A stretch of DNA of 64,000 nucleotides from Puniceicoccaceae bacterium K14 (lineage in GTDB: Bacteria > Verrucomicrobiota > Verrucomicrobiia > Opitutales > Opitutaceae): contig JAKYXN010000025.1 in NCBI GenBank assembly GCA_022538095.1, forward strand, positions 1-64,000, given 5' to 3'. Below the pieces are notes generated by a model. It ran no database searches, had not been told where the DNA came from, and was given only the letters and a program-made list of their open reading frames with translations. Shown here piece by piece: positions 26,651 to 36,002 of the stretch. Each line of letters opens with the position of its first letter. The stretch's first letter is position 1. The position numbers and the translations under genes are program-made.

Positions 26651-27505
26651 ATGCCAACTATCAAATACGATTCGACACCCGCCCTGCGACATCCCTTGAG
26701 GTTACTCTATTCGATGTGGACAGACTTGTTGGCTTCACGCGACTTGGCATGGCGGCTTTTTATACGCGATTTAAAGGCACGTCACCGAGCCAGTATCCTA
26801 GGTTATCTATGGATTCTTTTACCCCCCCTTGCTATCACTGGAACGTTTCTTTTACTACAGAAAGCCAAAGTCATGAACGTTGGCGAACTTCCTGTCCCCT
26901 ATCCACTGTATGTGATTACCGGCACAACATTTTGGCAACTATTCGCGGATGCCGTTCAAAGTCCTCTGAAGATTGTAAATCAATCCAAAAGTATGCTAGT
27001 GAAGATCAATTTTCCTCGGGAAGCGCTAATTCTAACGGCAGCCATGGAAACTCTATTTACATTTGCCGTAAGAATATCAATACTAGCTATTTGTCTCCTG
27101 CTTTTCCATACACATCCCTCAACATTAAACAGTAATCTCATACTACTACCCATAGCCATAACAGGGATCTTAATAGTCGGTTTATCTATTGGCGTTTTGC
27201 TGACACCTTTTGGAGTACTTTTTCAGGACTTTAGCCAAGGAATCCCACTAGCCCTCTCCGCTTGGCTGATCGCAACCCCAATCGCTTACCCAGCATCACA
27301 GGCAAGCGGACTCCTTAGCCAGATTAACCAATACAACCCTCTTTCTTCGCTAATCGATTGGCCACGCAGTCTCATTTTATCCATCGACTCAAGTTCTCAA
27401 TTCTTCTGCATTACAATCACGGCGATAAGCATCGCATTAGCAACTATTGCTTGGGGATTATTTCGCATCGCTCTTCCTCATGTCATCTCGCGAATAGGTT
27501 CGTAA
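26651..27505 (+). CDS. wzm: polysaccharide ABC exporter permease
   Basis: A 284-residue ABC-2 type permease, the membrane half of a Wzm/KpsM-like exporter. It starts at ATG 26651 (MPTIKYDSTPALRHPLRLL), four bases after the previous stop. The frame extends further upstream, but that would overlap the preceding gene by 77 bases. Six hydrophobic segments follow an amphipathic DLAWRLFIRDLKARHRASILGYLWILLPPL, a typical ABC-2 entry sequence. Together with the ATP-binding protein it would carry the lipid-linked glycan to the periplasm. The gene between is four bases away, so co-translation is expected. Confidence 0.92.
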   Translation: MPTIKYDSTPALRHPLRLLYSMWTDLLASRDLAWRLFIRDLKARHRASILGYLWILLPPLAITGTFLLLQKAKVMNVGELPVPYPLYVITGTTFWQLFADAVQSPLKIVNQSKSMLVKINFPREALILTAAMETLFTFAVRISILAICLLLFHTHPSTLNSNLILLPIAITGILIVGLSIGVLLTPFGVLFQDFSQGIPLALSAWLIATPIAYPASQASGLLSQINQYNPLSSLIDWPRSLILSIDSSSQFFCITITAISIALATIAWGLFRIALPHVISRIGS

Positions 27506-27509
27506 TAAA

Positions 27510-28760
27510 ATGTCAGATACGGTACTACAGGTTAAGAACTTAAGCAAACGTTATTGTGGAAAGCTAAAGCACTCTTTAGCTTATGGCATAGAAGACATTG
27601 CCCGCGAGTGCATTGGAATGTCTCCAAGGAGTGGATTGCGCCTAGAAGAGTTTTGGGCAAATAACAAGATATCATTCGAACTTAAAAAGGGTGAGTGCTT
27701 AGGCCTAATTGGAGGTAACGGCGCTGGCAAAAGCACTCTTTTAAAACAAATTGCCGGTCTCATCAAACCTGACGCTGGTGAAGTCGAGATTCAAGGACAG
27801 GTCGGGGCTCTTATAGAACTTGGAGCAGGCTTTAACCCCATACTTTCTGGGCGTGAAAACATCTATATCAACGGTGCAGTACTTGGTATGGGAAAAAAAG
27901 AGGTGGATCGTAAACTGGATCGTATACTCGACTTTGCTGATATTGGAAATTTTATCGAAGCTCCTGTGCAAAGTTATTCCTCTGGAATGAAAGTTAGGCT
28001 CGGATTCGCAGTAGCTGCTCATTTAGAACCTGAGATTCTACTTGTCGATGAAGTTCTCGCAGTCGGAGACACTCAGTTTCGGATGAAATGCTTCCGCAAA
28101 ATGTTCGAACTAATAAACTCCGGCATGAGCATTATCCTCGTTTCACACAATCTCATTAGTTTACGCCGCATTGTAAACCGTTGTTTAGTGCTCAACAGAG
28201 GAGAAATAGATTTTTGCGGTCCAAGCGAACAAGGTTTCAACATCTATCAAAAAAGTATCACAAAAAATCCGATACAAGGATCACTATCAACAAAGAGCCC
28301 CTTCACCATAGAAGAAGTAAAACTCAAAACGGACAAAATTCGTACCTTCGGAACACTCAAAATGTATGTATCCATTAGATCTTCAAGCGATCAAGAGCTT
28401 AACAATGGAAGACTTGTCGCAGCCTTATCCAATTCCGAATGTGGGCTACTCTCAAGTATCTCATCCGCAACTTCTGGATCAATCAACCTCCCGTCCAAAG
28501 AAAGAGCAACAATTGAAATCATCATAGAGGAACTACCGCTTCTAACAGGTCTGTTTCGATTTGATTTTTGGCTCTACGGCGAAGCGATCGACGACCTACT
28601 CGCATCAAACTCAAACGGCTGCTACTTCTCGATGGAGAATATAAAAGAAGGATTATTTGGAATGGGAGATTCACATACAATAAAACTCAAAAACCGATGG
28701 GGCGGAGACCTAGTCCCAAAACATGAGCTTAAGAATCAGGTCATGGAGGAACACAAGTGA
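27510..28760 (+). CDS. wzt: polysaccharide ABC exporter ATP-binding protein with C-terminal domain
   Basis: A 416-residue ATPase, partner of the permease just upstream (four bases). Walker A GGNGAGKST is at 68-76, the signature SSGMKVRLG near 155-163, Walker B EILLVDEVLAVGD near 175-187, and the H-loop follows (VSHNLISLRRI). The tail (about 250-416) is the extension seen in Wzt proteins that carry a carbohydrate-binding domain recognising the terminally modified O-antigen. This fits modification enzymes downstream (pyruvyl and sulfate). The binding domain is by position and length only, not by motif. Confidence 0.92.
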   Translation: MSDTVLQVKNLSKRYCGKLKHSLAYGIEDIARECIGMSPRSGLRLEEFWANNKISFELKKGECLGLIGGNGAGKSTLLKQIAGLIKPDAGEVEIQGQVGALIELGAGFNPILSGRENIYINGAVLGMGKKEVDRKLDRILDFADIGNFIEAPVQSYSSGMKVRLGFAVAAHLEPEILLVDEVLAVGDTQFRMKCFRKMFELINSGMSIILVSHNLISLRRIVNRCLVLNRGEIDFCGPSEQGFNIYQKSITKNPIQGSLSTKSPFTIEEVKLKTDKIRTFGTLKMYVSIRSSSDQELNNGRLVAALSNSECGLLSSISSATSGSINLPSKERATIEIIIEELPLLTGLFRFDFWLYGEAIDDLLASNSNGCYFSMENIKEGLFGMGDSHTIKLKNRWGGDLVPKHELKNQVMEEHK

Positions 28761-29713
28761 ACTACATACTCCTAAACGACACAAGTCATACCTTAAATGT
28801 TGGATGCCAAGGGACATGTCGAGCACTTAAGTATTTATATTTTAAAAACGGACACAAATTACTACACTCCTACCCGCTCGGATTCGCCACAGAATATTTC
28901 ATTCCCTCTTTTAATACACGTAAGAAAAAGCTCTCCTACACCACTTGGAAAGAAACCACCGAAAAACTCTCCCATAAACTCAAACCGATTTTCAAAGATG
29001 TCGACTTTGTCCTCATAAATGGAGAGGGGACTCTCCACCATAATCGATTGGCAACCGCGAGCCTACTCGGGCTCACTCGGGCAATACAGCTAATGGGAAT
29101 TCCAACCGCTCTCGTTAACTGCACTATACAAGACCTGCCTGAAAACCTTCTAGAGACAGTCAACGATTGCAACTACCTAGCAATTAGAGATGCACTATCA
29201 TTTCAGTACATCAAAAACAAAGGTATCAATTGTATCCAATCCTCAGATTCAATATTCCTTGCAGACACAGAAAAAATCGTAGGACCGCAAAATCTTATAG
29301 GCTTCAGTCCTGGAGTAAATGCTCTCACAGAATCACCCAAACGGATCGTTAGGCGCTTTCAGAACACTGTCACTCAAGATAGAGACACTGCTTACATCAC
29401 TATAGAGAGCGAAGACGTGGCACTAGAAGCATTTTTCGAACCCTTTGCATCGAAAATTTTTCCTCTCGGTTCAATCACAATAAATAACGTAGCCGAACTC
29501 TTCGCTCATTGCAAAGCCATCGTATCTGGGCGTTATCACCTCGGAATCTTAGCTTGGATGCACAGAGTTCCTGTCACCTTTCTAGAGAGTAATAGTTGGA
29601 AAATCGACGGCCTACTAAGGCTAGCAGGGCTAAACCCCGAACCGGCCATCATCCCAGAGATTTCCACAATGGAAAACCTACGCAAATTAGCACTAAACAA
29701 TGTGTACCTCTAG
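28757..29713 (+). CDS. polysaccharide pyruvyl transferase-like protein
   Basis: A 318-residue protein of the CsaB/WcaK-type pyruvyltransferase family, which attaches ketal-linked pyruvate to sugars. Seen are the N-terminal Gly-containing loop LNVGCQGTCRAL, the acidic VLINGEGTLHHNR segment (about 77-89), and the late VSGRYHLGILAWMHRVPVTFLE (about 250-270), the family's conserved RxHxxI-A block. It overlaps the ATPase gene by a GTGA (GTG start at 28757). It would add an acidic decoration to the glycan exported by this system. A hairpin follows the gene. Confidence 0.85.
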   Translation: MNYILLNDTSHTLNVGCQGTCRALKYLYFKNGHKLLHSYPLGFATEYFIPSFNTRKKKLSYTTWKETTEKLSHKLKPIFKDVDFVLINGEGTLHHNRLATASLLGLTRAIQLMGIPTALVNCTIQDLPENLLETVNDCNYLAIRDALSFQYIKNKGINCIQSSDSIFLADTEKIVGPQNLIGFSPGVNALTESPKRIVRRFQNTVTQDRDTAYITIESEDVALEAFFEPFASKIFPLGSITINNVAELFAHCKAIVSGRYHLGILAWMHRVPVTFLESNSWKIDGLLRLAGLNPEPAIIPEISTMENLRKLALNNVYL

Positions 29714-29732
29714 CGATGACTCCGTAATTCTT

Positions 29733-29761
29733 GTACGAAAATTGCTATTGCGAATTCGTAC
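29733..29761 (+). other. intercistronic hairpin
   Basis: GTACGAA (29733-29739) pairs with TTCGTAC (29755-29761) and the intervening TTGC/GCGAA extends the stem with a bulge. It is not followed by a T-run. It lies in the only gap of any size (80 bases) within the otherwise overlapping operon and may modulate mRNA stability or partial termination. Confidence 0.45.
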
Positions 29762-29793
29762 TAATAAAGATAGAGTTCAAAACCTAACGCAAG

Positions 29794-30993
29794 ATGTCAT
29801 CACCATCGAAGATAGCTTTACGAATTTACTTTCAACAAAAGCGTGGCGAGCTTAGGAGTATACCAAATTCGATGAAATTTCCATTCAAGCGATGGATACA
29901 TATACTTTCATCCATTTTAGCATACCGCAAGATTTGCGAGAAGCCAATTCCCGTTTTCATAATCTATTCCCCCTCATGCCTACGCGTAATGGAGCCCATT
30001 GCATTGGAATTACAAGCGAGGACCATCCCATCAAAAGTCTATATCGCCGACTGGCTTATCCGGTCTGAATCGCCAATCGCCAAAGAGCTTCGATTTACTA
30101 CGTCACGAATAAAGCTAACAACCTGGATTATAAAGAGTCATAAGAGATCACCCATCATCTTTGCACTAAACTCGCCGATTAGTGGTCACCAATGGGGCAA
30201 TACAGCAACCACCTGGGCGAATTCCTTAGGTAAACGGACAATGTGCATACAACATGGTGGAATCAAGCATTCCTCCATGAAACAGCTTAGTTTATCTCCA
30301 TCGCCCGAAATAATCGCTTGGAGTGAAGCAAGCGCTACCATTTTAACTGAAAAGTACGGTCGCACGACCCCACCTCCTCACATAGTATCGCCGCCATGTC
30401 TACCTAAGCCCCCCCCCCTGCAGCAGATAGACCACAATCACATCTTACTTGCGACCTGTCTTCATACAGAATACGGGGCAGATAAAGCATCGTACGATCA
30501 GTTTCTTCACGACATTTTTGATTCCCTGGAACAAAGCTCTTTCACTCTCTCGATATGTATGCACCCACGTGATAAAACTAGCCCTAACCAATACAAAGAC
30601 GTCCTGAAACACTACCCAATACTCAATAAACGAACAGAAATTTTTTCTTCCAACGATAATCGCTTTTACACAGTGTTAGCAAAAAGCGGCACACTCCTCA
30701 CACGTGCATCCACTGCCGCCGAAGAAGCAGCAGCGTTAGGCCGCAAAGTCATTCTTTACGACATAGAAAGCAAATCCGTCCGATTTGAATACGATTTTTT
30801 AGAAGCTGAGCCTAATTGCTACCTAGTACAGGGTCGTACAGAGCTCCAAAAAGCTCTTGTTTCCAATCATCATGAATCCAACACGGAAAAATTAGCAACA
30901 AGGCTAGGTTATGCCTCAAATGGCAAAAACCCACGAAACGAATACGCAAGGTTTTTCTCAGAAATTTCAATGTCGAAAGAAGTAGATTCATGA
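29794..30993 (+). CDS. putative glycosyltransferase or glycerophosphotransferase-like protein
   Basis: A 399-residue cytoplasmic protein in the middle of the polysaccharide operon. The second half has GB-fold-like features: IQHGGIKHSS (about 152-161), the Gly-rich loop expected at the cleft, and a late TRASTAAEEAAALGRKVILYD (about 304-324) that resembles the nucleotide-binding Rossmann region of CDP-glycerol glycerophosphotransferase or capsule-type enzymes. No canonical E-x7-E motif is clear. It shares a four-base overlap with the next gene and begins 80 bases after the pyruvyltransferase. I cannot name a product, so the call is by context plus weak motifs. Confidence 0.65.
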   Translation: MSSPSKIALRIYFQQKRGELRSIPNSMKFPFKRWIHILSSILAYRKICEKPIPVFIIYSPSCLRVMEPIALELQARTIPSKVYIADWLIRSESPIAKELRFTTSRIKLTTWIIKSHKRSPIIFALNSPISGHQWGNTATTWANSLGKRTMCIQHGGIKHSSMKQLSLSPSPEIIAWSEASATILTEKYGRTTPPPHIVSPPCLPKPPPLQQIDHNHILLATCLHTEYGADKASYDQFLHDIFDSLEQSSFTLSICMHPRDKTSPNQYKDVLKHYPILNKRTEIFSSNDNRFYTVLAKSGTLLTRASTAAEEAAALGRKVILYDIESKSVRFEYDFLEAEPNCYLVQGRTELQKALVSNHHESNTEKLATRLGYASNGKNPRNEYARFFSEISMSKEVDS

Positions 30994-31964
30994 GCCCACT
31001 CGTTTCAATTTGCCTGCCAAACCTTAACAAAATTTCTTTTTTACGAGAAAGGCTCCAGAGTATTTCCAGCCAAACATACCAAAACTGGGAATGTATTGTT
31101 TGCGACGGACAATCAGACGATGGTTCATTTGAGCTCTTAAAAAATTGGGCTGATTCAGATTCTCGAATCAGCTTATTTAGCCTGCCAAGAATCGGTATCT
31201 ACCCATCCTGGAATGCCTGTATTGAAAAAACCAAAGGCGACTACGTATACATTGCAACCAGCGATGACTCTATGTCAGAAGACTGCTTAGAAATTCTAGT
31301 CAAGGCAATGGAAGCGAATCCCAAAGCTGATTGGTGCCATTTTCCAGTAAAAGTCATAGATCAAAACGGCAACACTCTTGGCAGCCCGCTTTCATCAGCT
31401 CCTGCGAGTCATTACTACGGCGATTGGATGACCAAGCTACATTTGAGATCTGGCAAGAAAGAGGCTGAGCGGATGTGTTGCCTCGGGAGTATTTATTTAT
31501 CTGTCACAGGTCTTTTCTTTAGAAACTCCTCAGATCTGCGATTTCCTAAGCAATACGAAGAAATCGGGGATTTTTTCTACTACCTATCTACTGTTCAAAA
31601 CAAAAACGTGCTCTATATGCCTGAGCCCCTGGCCACATGGCGCATGTACGGCAATCAAGCAACTCGACCAACTTCACTTCGCTTAAAAAAACAACTACGC
31701 TATCTAAAAGAGTTTATAGGCAATAAAGAAGAGTCAAAACGACCTGAATTCATCCAACTATTCGAGTTTAGACAATACAGTTGCCACAAGCAGATCATAC
31801 GAATTAAGTGGGGAAAACTAGGTCAACTAGTATACATGCTCACACACCGTTACGGTCGCAAAGAACTCGGGCTAATCTTGAAGTCTTCAGAGAACCCAGA
31901 ACAGTTAATAGCCCAAAGTCTTATAGATAGAAACGATATTGTAGAAATCCCTCCTTTAAGCTAA
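30990..31964 (+). CDS. GT2 family glycosyltransferase
   Basis: A 324-residue soluble family 2 glycosyltransferase. It opens VSICLPNLNKISFLRERLQ, then the VCDGQSDDGSFELLKNW block and the SDDSMSED metal site (near 92-99), the usual GT-A pattern. It overlaps the previous gene at ATGA (30990-30993). The next ATG shares its last base, so translation is coupled throughout. The sugar and linkage are unknown. Confidence 0.92.
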   Translation: MSPLVSICLPNLNKISFLRERLQSISSQTYQNWECIVCDGQSDDGSFELLKNWADSDSRISLFSLPRIGIYPSWNACIEKTKGDYVYIATSDDSMSEDCLEILVKAMEANPKADWCHFPVKVIDQNGNTLGSPLSSAPASHYYGDWMTKLHLRSGKKEAERMCCLGSIYLSVTGLFFRNSSDLRFPKQYEEIGDFFYYLSTVQNKNVLYMPEPLATWRMYGNQATRPTSLRLKKQLRYLKEFIGNKEESKRPEFIQLFEFRQYSCHKQIIRIKWGKLGQLVYMLTHRYGRKELGLILKSSENPEQLIAQSLIDRNDIVEIPPLS

Positions 31965-32794
31965 TGTTGTCACGCAAAGACATTCCTAGATTACTTCATT
32001 ATATACGTTCGTTTCTTTTATCTTTTCAGCACGATAAGAAGGTAGCAATTTTTCACCTGGGGCGTAGTGGCAGCACTGTGCTAACTAGAATGCTCGCTAA
32101 TCAAGGAACTGTTTGCGATGGTGAAATACTTGAACGCTATTTATGCAATCGCTTGTCTTGGCATTGGAGTAAAGCCTCACCCCAAAAACAATACAAAACG
32201 AACAAAGCGCTAAACCTAGAGAAATATATCAGACATCGCCTCCGATTGTCCCCAGCTAGCGCTTACATTTGCGAGTTTAAACCATTTCAGCTCGCCTTAA
32301 CTGGCAACTCCTGCAAATCCGCATTGGAAGCCTGCAACACTCTTGGCTTTACTCATTATGTTCTACTCAGCCGACGTAATCACCTTAAGGTTGTAACTTC
32401 AGCTACTCGAGCAATGGAACAAGGATTATGGCATTCAACCACAACAAATGCCTCCCAGCCAATAAGACTTCCACTGGAATGCATTCCATTCGACCGCGGG
32501 AGATACTCTCTCTTAGAATGCCTCGAAAAACTATCTAAAAACTGGAGTGAGCTGGAATCCGTTGCCCCCCCCAACGCCATACGAATTTCCTACGAAGACG
32601 ATATCCAGAGCAACCCTGCCAAGGCAGCCGAGAAAATCACTCGTCTAATTGGACTAGAAAATTTCAAAAAACCTGATCTCAAAAAAACAAGCAAGGGTCA
32701 GTTAGATGAGCAAATTCTTAATTGGGACGAAATTTGCGACTTGCTAAAAGGAACTCGTTTCCAATGGATGGCTGAACTGGATACAAAAAAATGA
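31964..32794 (+). CDS. sulfotransferase family protein
   Basis: A 276-residue PAPS-dependent sulfotransferase-like protein. The 5'-phosphosulfate loop is IFHLGRSGSTVLTRML (about 29-44), with the GRSGST core at 33-38. Further along, LSRRNHLKVVTSATR (about 134-148) sits at the 3'-phosphate position. It would transfer sulfate from PAPS to the polysaccharide. The start shares one base with the preceding stop (TAATG) and its own end overlaps the next ATG. It has no membrane segment. No PAPS synthesis genes are in the window. Confidence 0.87.
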   Translation: MLSRKDIPRLLHYIRSFLLSFQHDKKVAIFHLGRSGSTVLTRMLANQGTVCDGEILERYLCNRLSWHWSKASPQKQYKTNKALNLEKYIRHRLRLSPASAYICEFKPFQLALTGNSCKSALEACNTLGFTHYVLLSRRNHLKVVTSATRAMEQGLWHSTTTNASQPIRLPLECIPFDRGRYSLLECLEKLSKNWSELESVAPPNAIRISYEDDIQSNPAKAAEKITRLIGLENFKKPDLKKTSKGQLDEQILNWDEICDLLKGTRFQWMAELDTKK

Positions 32795-34038
32795 AAGTAG
32801 CCTATCTTCCATGGATCAGTCCTTTCCCAATCAAAGATGGAGGTAACCAGAGAAGCTCTCTGATATACCAAGCGCTTAGCGAAATAGCATCGGTTGACCT
32901 TTTCTGTTTTTCATATTACTCACAGCTATCCAAAGAAGACCTAGAAGGCCTCACTCCTCGTCCAAGCAGGATAACGATACTAAACCCAAAGCGTCCAGGC
33001 GAACGATTCCCTTTTACATATTTCAGAAAACTAAACCCAAGCAAAATAGATAGCATTGCTCGCAATGTATTCTCACGAAAAGTTGATTACCTACCGGACC
33101 CCAAATTCCTCAAGGACTCAAAATTAGAATCCAAGCTCAACGAATACGATTTAATATTCTGCCGTTACACAAGGTCGCTTGGTTGCTTGCCAACATCATT
33201 AAAAATTCCGATCGTACTTGATATTGATGATTTGGATACCTCTGTCCTAAAAGGACGCATTAATTGCCTTAACATCCCCAAATGGGAACGCCTTTTGTAC
33301 AAAAGGCAGCTAAAGCAAATTCAACCCACTGTATTTTTGAGGTGGCATCAAGCAAACCACTTGCTCCTTGCCAAAAGCAATGACATAAATGCACTGCCAA
33401 AAGAGTGTCGCTCACGAACAACGGTTCTTAAAAATATCCCATTTTATAGCAAAATCCCAAACAATTCTATCGAGAACAGCAGTGCAAATATACTTTGTGT
33501 TACCACTTGGAATAACAGTGGAAATAGAATAGGCTTACTAAATTTCTTAAATGAATCATGGCCCAAGATTAAGCAAAATGCTCCCAATTCAACTCTTACC
33601 ATTTGCGGTACTGGAGCAACACAGAGAATTCGGACGATTATCGAGAAAATAGACGGAGTAATCTATAAAGGATTTGTGTCAGATTTAAATTCTGAATACG
33701 AAAATTCATTATTCTGTATTGCACCCATAGCTTTTGGCGCTGGGAGCAATATAAAAATACTCGAAGCTTTCCAGTATGGTAGGACTTGTATTGCCAGTCC
33801 CAAAGCTGCACACGCATTCGATGAATTCTTCTCTCACGATATTCATTTACTAATTGCAGATACTCCTAATCGTTTTACAGAATATTGCCTATCGCTTCTA
33901 AAAAAACCACATACGGCTCACTCCTTAGGCTCAAACGCAAGGCAAGCTCTCAATACTCATTTCTCGCGAGACATGTTTTTTAAACAGATAAAAGATACCG
34001 TAAAACAAGTAGCTAATAAAAATTTGGGTAATGAATGA
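32791..34038 (+). CDS. GT4-like glycosyltransferase
   Basis: A 415-residue GT-B glycosyltransferase. The C-terminal nucleotide-sugar region includes LTICGTGATQRI, VIYKGFVSDLNSEYENSLFCIAPIAFGAGSNIKILEAF and a final SNARQAL-NTHF helix typical of GT4 enzymes. The conserved Glu of the E-x7-E motif is in NIKILEAFQYGR. It starts at ATG 32791, four bases inside the sulfotransferase gene, and its stop lies inside the next ORF. The N-terminal half carries a helical Ser-Lys-Asp-rich segment not usual for the family. Substrate is unknown. Confidence 0.9.
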   Translation: MKVAYLPWISPFPIKDGGNQRSSLIYQALSEIASVDLFCFSYYSQLSKEDLEGLTPRPSRITILNPKRPGERFPFTYFRKLNPSKIDSIARNVFSRKVDYLPDPKFLKDSKLESKLNEYDLIFCRYTRSLGCLPTSLKIPIVLDIDDLDTSVLKGRINCLNIPKWERLLYKRQLKQIQPTVFLRWHQANHLLLAKSNDINALPKECRSRTTVLKNIPFYSKIPNNSIENSSANILCVTTWNNSGNRIGLLNFLNESWPKIKQNAPNSTLTICGTGATQRIRTIIEKIDGVIYKGFVSDLNSEYENSLFCIAPIAFGAGSNIKILEAFQYGRTCIASPKAAHAFDEFFSHDIHLLIADTPNRFTEYCLSLLKKPHTAHSLGSNARQALNTHFSRDMFFKQIKDTVKQVANKNLGNE

Positions 34039-34813
34039 GGTAAACAGAGATACTCCATTTTTTTCCGTTATAACGGTCTGTCTAAACTCTCAAAAGACAA
34101 TCCAAAGCTGCATCGAATCTGTACGGGCACAGACTGTCAGTTGCTTCGAACATATCGTCATAGATGGCCAATCCAATGACTGCACACTCTCGATCTTAAA
34201 GCAGCACAGCCACCCTAAGCTCACGTGGACAAGTGAATCTGACTCAGGAATCGCCGATGCCATGAACAAAGGAATCAAAAAATCCAGAGGAGAATGGCTC
34301 TTATTTCTCCAAGCTGATGACTACCTCGCTAGCAACGATTCCCTCCAAAAAGTCAAAAACTCGATCGATAAAAACTCCCCAATCAACGCTTACCAAGTTT
34401 TGGTAGCGGAAAACAATCGCCGCCGTGTTTTCGCTCCAACACGAACCCCTTTACGGTGCCTTTTCAAATCCCCTTACCCCCATCAGGGTGCAATCATAAA
34501 TCAATCGCTTTTTCAATCTATTGGAAGCTACGACTGTACGTTCAAAATAGCTATGGATTATGATTGGTTTATTCGATCTTATCATAAAAAGGTTCGAGTC
34601 AAAACCCATGATTTTCCTATCGCCATAATGAACAGCGGGGGAGTCAGTTCTCTTCAGGACTGGAAATCACTCAAGCAGCGCTTTTTGGAGGAGAAGCGTG
34701 TACATTTCAAAAACGCACGAAATATGCCACTAACCCCCATGTACCAAATCTATTGGTCAGTATATTTTCCGTATAGAAAATTCCTATACACATTCAGAAA
34801 AAAGGAACACTAA
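34031..34813 (+). CDS. GT2 family glycosyltransferase
   Basis: A 260-residue family 2 glycosyltransferase: FFSVITVCLNSQKTIQSCIESV, VIDGQSNDCTLSIL, TSESDSGIADAMNKGIKKSRGEWLLFLQADD (metal site near 90-100). The second half has the MDYDWFIRSYHKK acceptor-side element. It overlaps the previous gene by eight bases and is the last gene of the plus-strand arm. The plus and minus arms converge at 34813-34845 with 31 bases between. Confidence 0.92.
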   Translation: MNEVNRDTPFFSVITVCLNSQKTIQSCIESVRAQTVSCFEHIVIDGQSNDCTLSILKQHSHPKLTWTSESDSGIADAMNKGIKKSRGEWLLFLQADDYLASNDSLQKVKNSIDKNSPINAYQVLVAENNRRRVFAPTRTPLRCLFKSPYPHQGAIINQSLFQSIGSYDCTFKIAMDYDWFIRSYHKKVRVKTHDFPIAIMNSGGVSSLQDWKSLKQRFLEEKRVHFKNARNMPLTPMYQIYWSVYFPYRKFLYTFRKKEH

Positions 34814-34844
34814 AAATCACAAACAAAAATCTACCTAGAGACGA

Positions 34845-36002
34845 TCACTCGCTTCCACCCAAGTCATTCGCAAACTTGAGATAACGACGAAATATATTAA
34901 GTGGGTCATGAGTTTTTAAAAAGCTCTCTGATCGTTGAAATTCCTTCAGCCTAGCAAGTAAGCTCCCAATTCCCTTTGCAAATTCTTCGTCATCATTTAC
35001 TGAAACAAGCCTCGATTTCGGGTATGTTTCTAACAATTCACGCGGCCCGCTTGGACAGTCAGTTGCGACAATAGGCATTCCCATAGCCATCGCATCCAAT
35101 AAAACCAAAGGGCTTCCCTCCCATTGAGAAGACAGGGCGAATAAGTCAGCATAAAAAAACCACTGCAAAGGATTGCTTACAAAACCCGGAAACAATACAC
35201 GGTCTTCAACATCAAGTTTTTTGCATAAAGCCTTCAAACCTTTCAACTCTTCTCCTTCCCCAAGAACGATGAGACGTGCCTCGCGCTCAGCAGTAACTTG
35301 AGTAAACGCGCGAATTAACATCCCGTAGTTTTTTTGCAATGTCAGACGACCTGCTGTTATAATGACAGGACATTGCTTTTCTAGCAACCAAGGGTGCGGA
35401 GCGTCCCCGATTTTTGACATTTCTATAGCATCCACATCTACAGGGTTTGGTAGATGCAAGACAAAGTCCGCCGTTAGGCCAAATTCCTCTATTAAGTGAC
35501 TTCTAATTTTCCCTGATACTGCAACCACTCGACTCGATCTTGAAAGAACGCTTTTGATCACTCTATAGACCAATTGCCTTTGAATCCGATTATGCTTACT
35601 CCATTTTTCGCCGAGATGATTGTGCACGGAAAATACCAAACGACATTCCGAATTTGCCACTTTGGCAGCAATCAAGGCCATAAGGTTTCCCCCATTAAGG
35701 GCAGAAAAAACGACTGAAGGCTTATTATCTTTTAAATACTTAGCGAAACCTAGAAATGGAGAATACAAGTGCCAGCCTCCTAAATCGATGACATTCACAT
35801 TCTGATTGATTTTCGACAATAAAGGTCCCTTCTTCTGAGACAATACAAGGTCAATTTTGTAGCCGCTCTTGGCCGCTGCATTTGCTAACAACAGCACAAC
35901 TTTTTCAGTTCCGCCACCATTCATAGACGGAATAAAAAAGGCAATTCGACTCGTGTCCGTCCCGTTAACGGGCCACCTCCTCGTACAATCGAACCAATTC
36001 AT
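34845..36002 (-). CDS. GT4 glycosyltransferase
   Basis: A soluble GT-B enzyme with N-terminal IAFFIPSMNGGGTEKVVL and C-terminal VIITAGRLTLQKNYGML, LIVLGEGEE, VLFPGFVSNPLQWFFYADLFALSSQWEGSPLVLLDAM, where the second acidic residue of the E-x7-E motif is Asp. The reading frame is open to 36044 but the GTs overlap. I use ATG 36002 (MNWFDC), which still overlaps the upstream gene's end (35965) by 38 bases. A strong AGGAGG lies inside, with no ATG after it, so a rare downstream start is possible. The length is 385 residues from 36002. Confidence 0.87.
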   Translation of the reverse strand: MNWFDCTRRWPVNGTDTSRIAFFIPSMNGGGTEKVVLLLANAAAKSGYKIDLVLSQKKGPLLSKINQNVNVIDLGGWHLYSPFLGFAKYLKDNKPSVVFSALNGGNLMALIAAKVANSECRLVFSVHNHLGEKWSKHNRIQRQLVYRVIKSVLSRSSRVVAVSGKIRSHLIEEFGLTADFVLHLPNPVDVDAIEMSKIGDAPHPWLLEKQCPVIITAGRLTLQKNYGMLIRAFTQVTAEREARLIVLGEGEELKGLKALCKKLDVEDRVLFPGFVSNPLQWFFYADLFALSSQWEGSPLVLLDAMAMGMPIVATDCPSGPRELLETYPKSRLVSVNDDEEFAKGIGSLLARLKEFQRSESFLKTHDPLNIFRRYLKFANDLGGSE

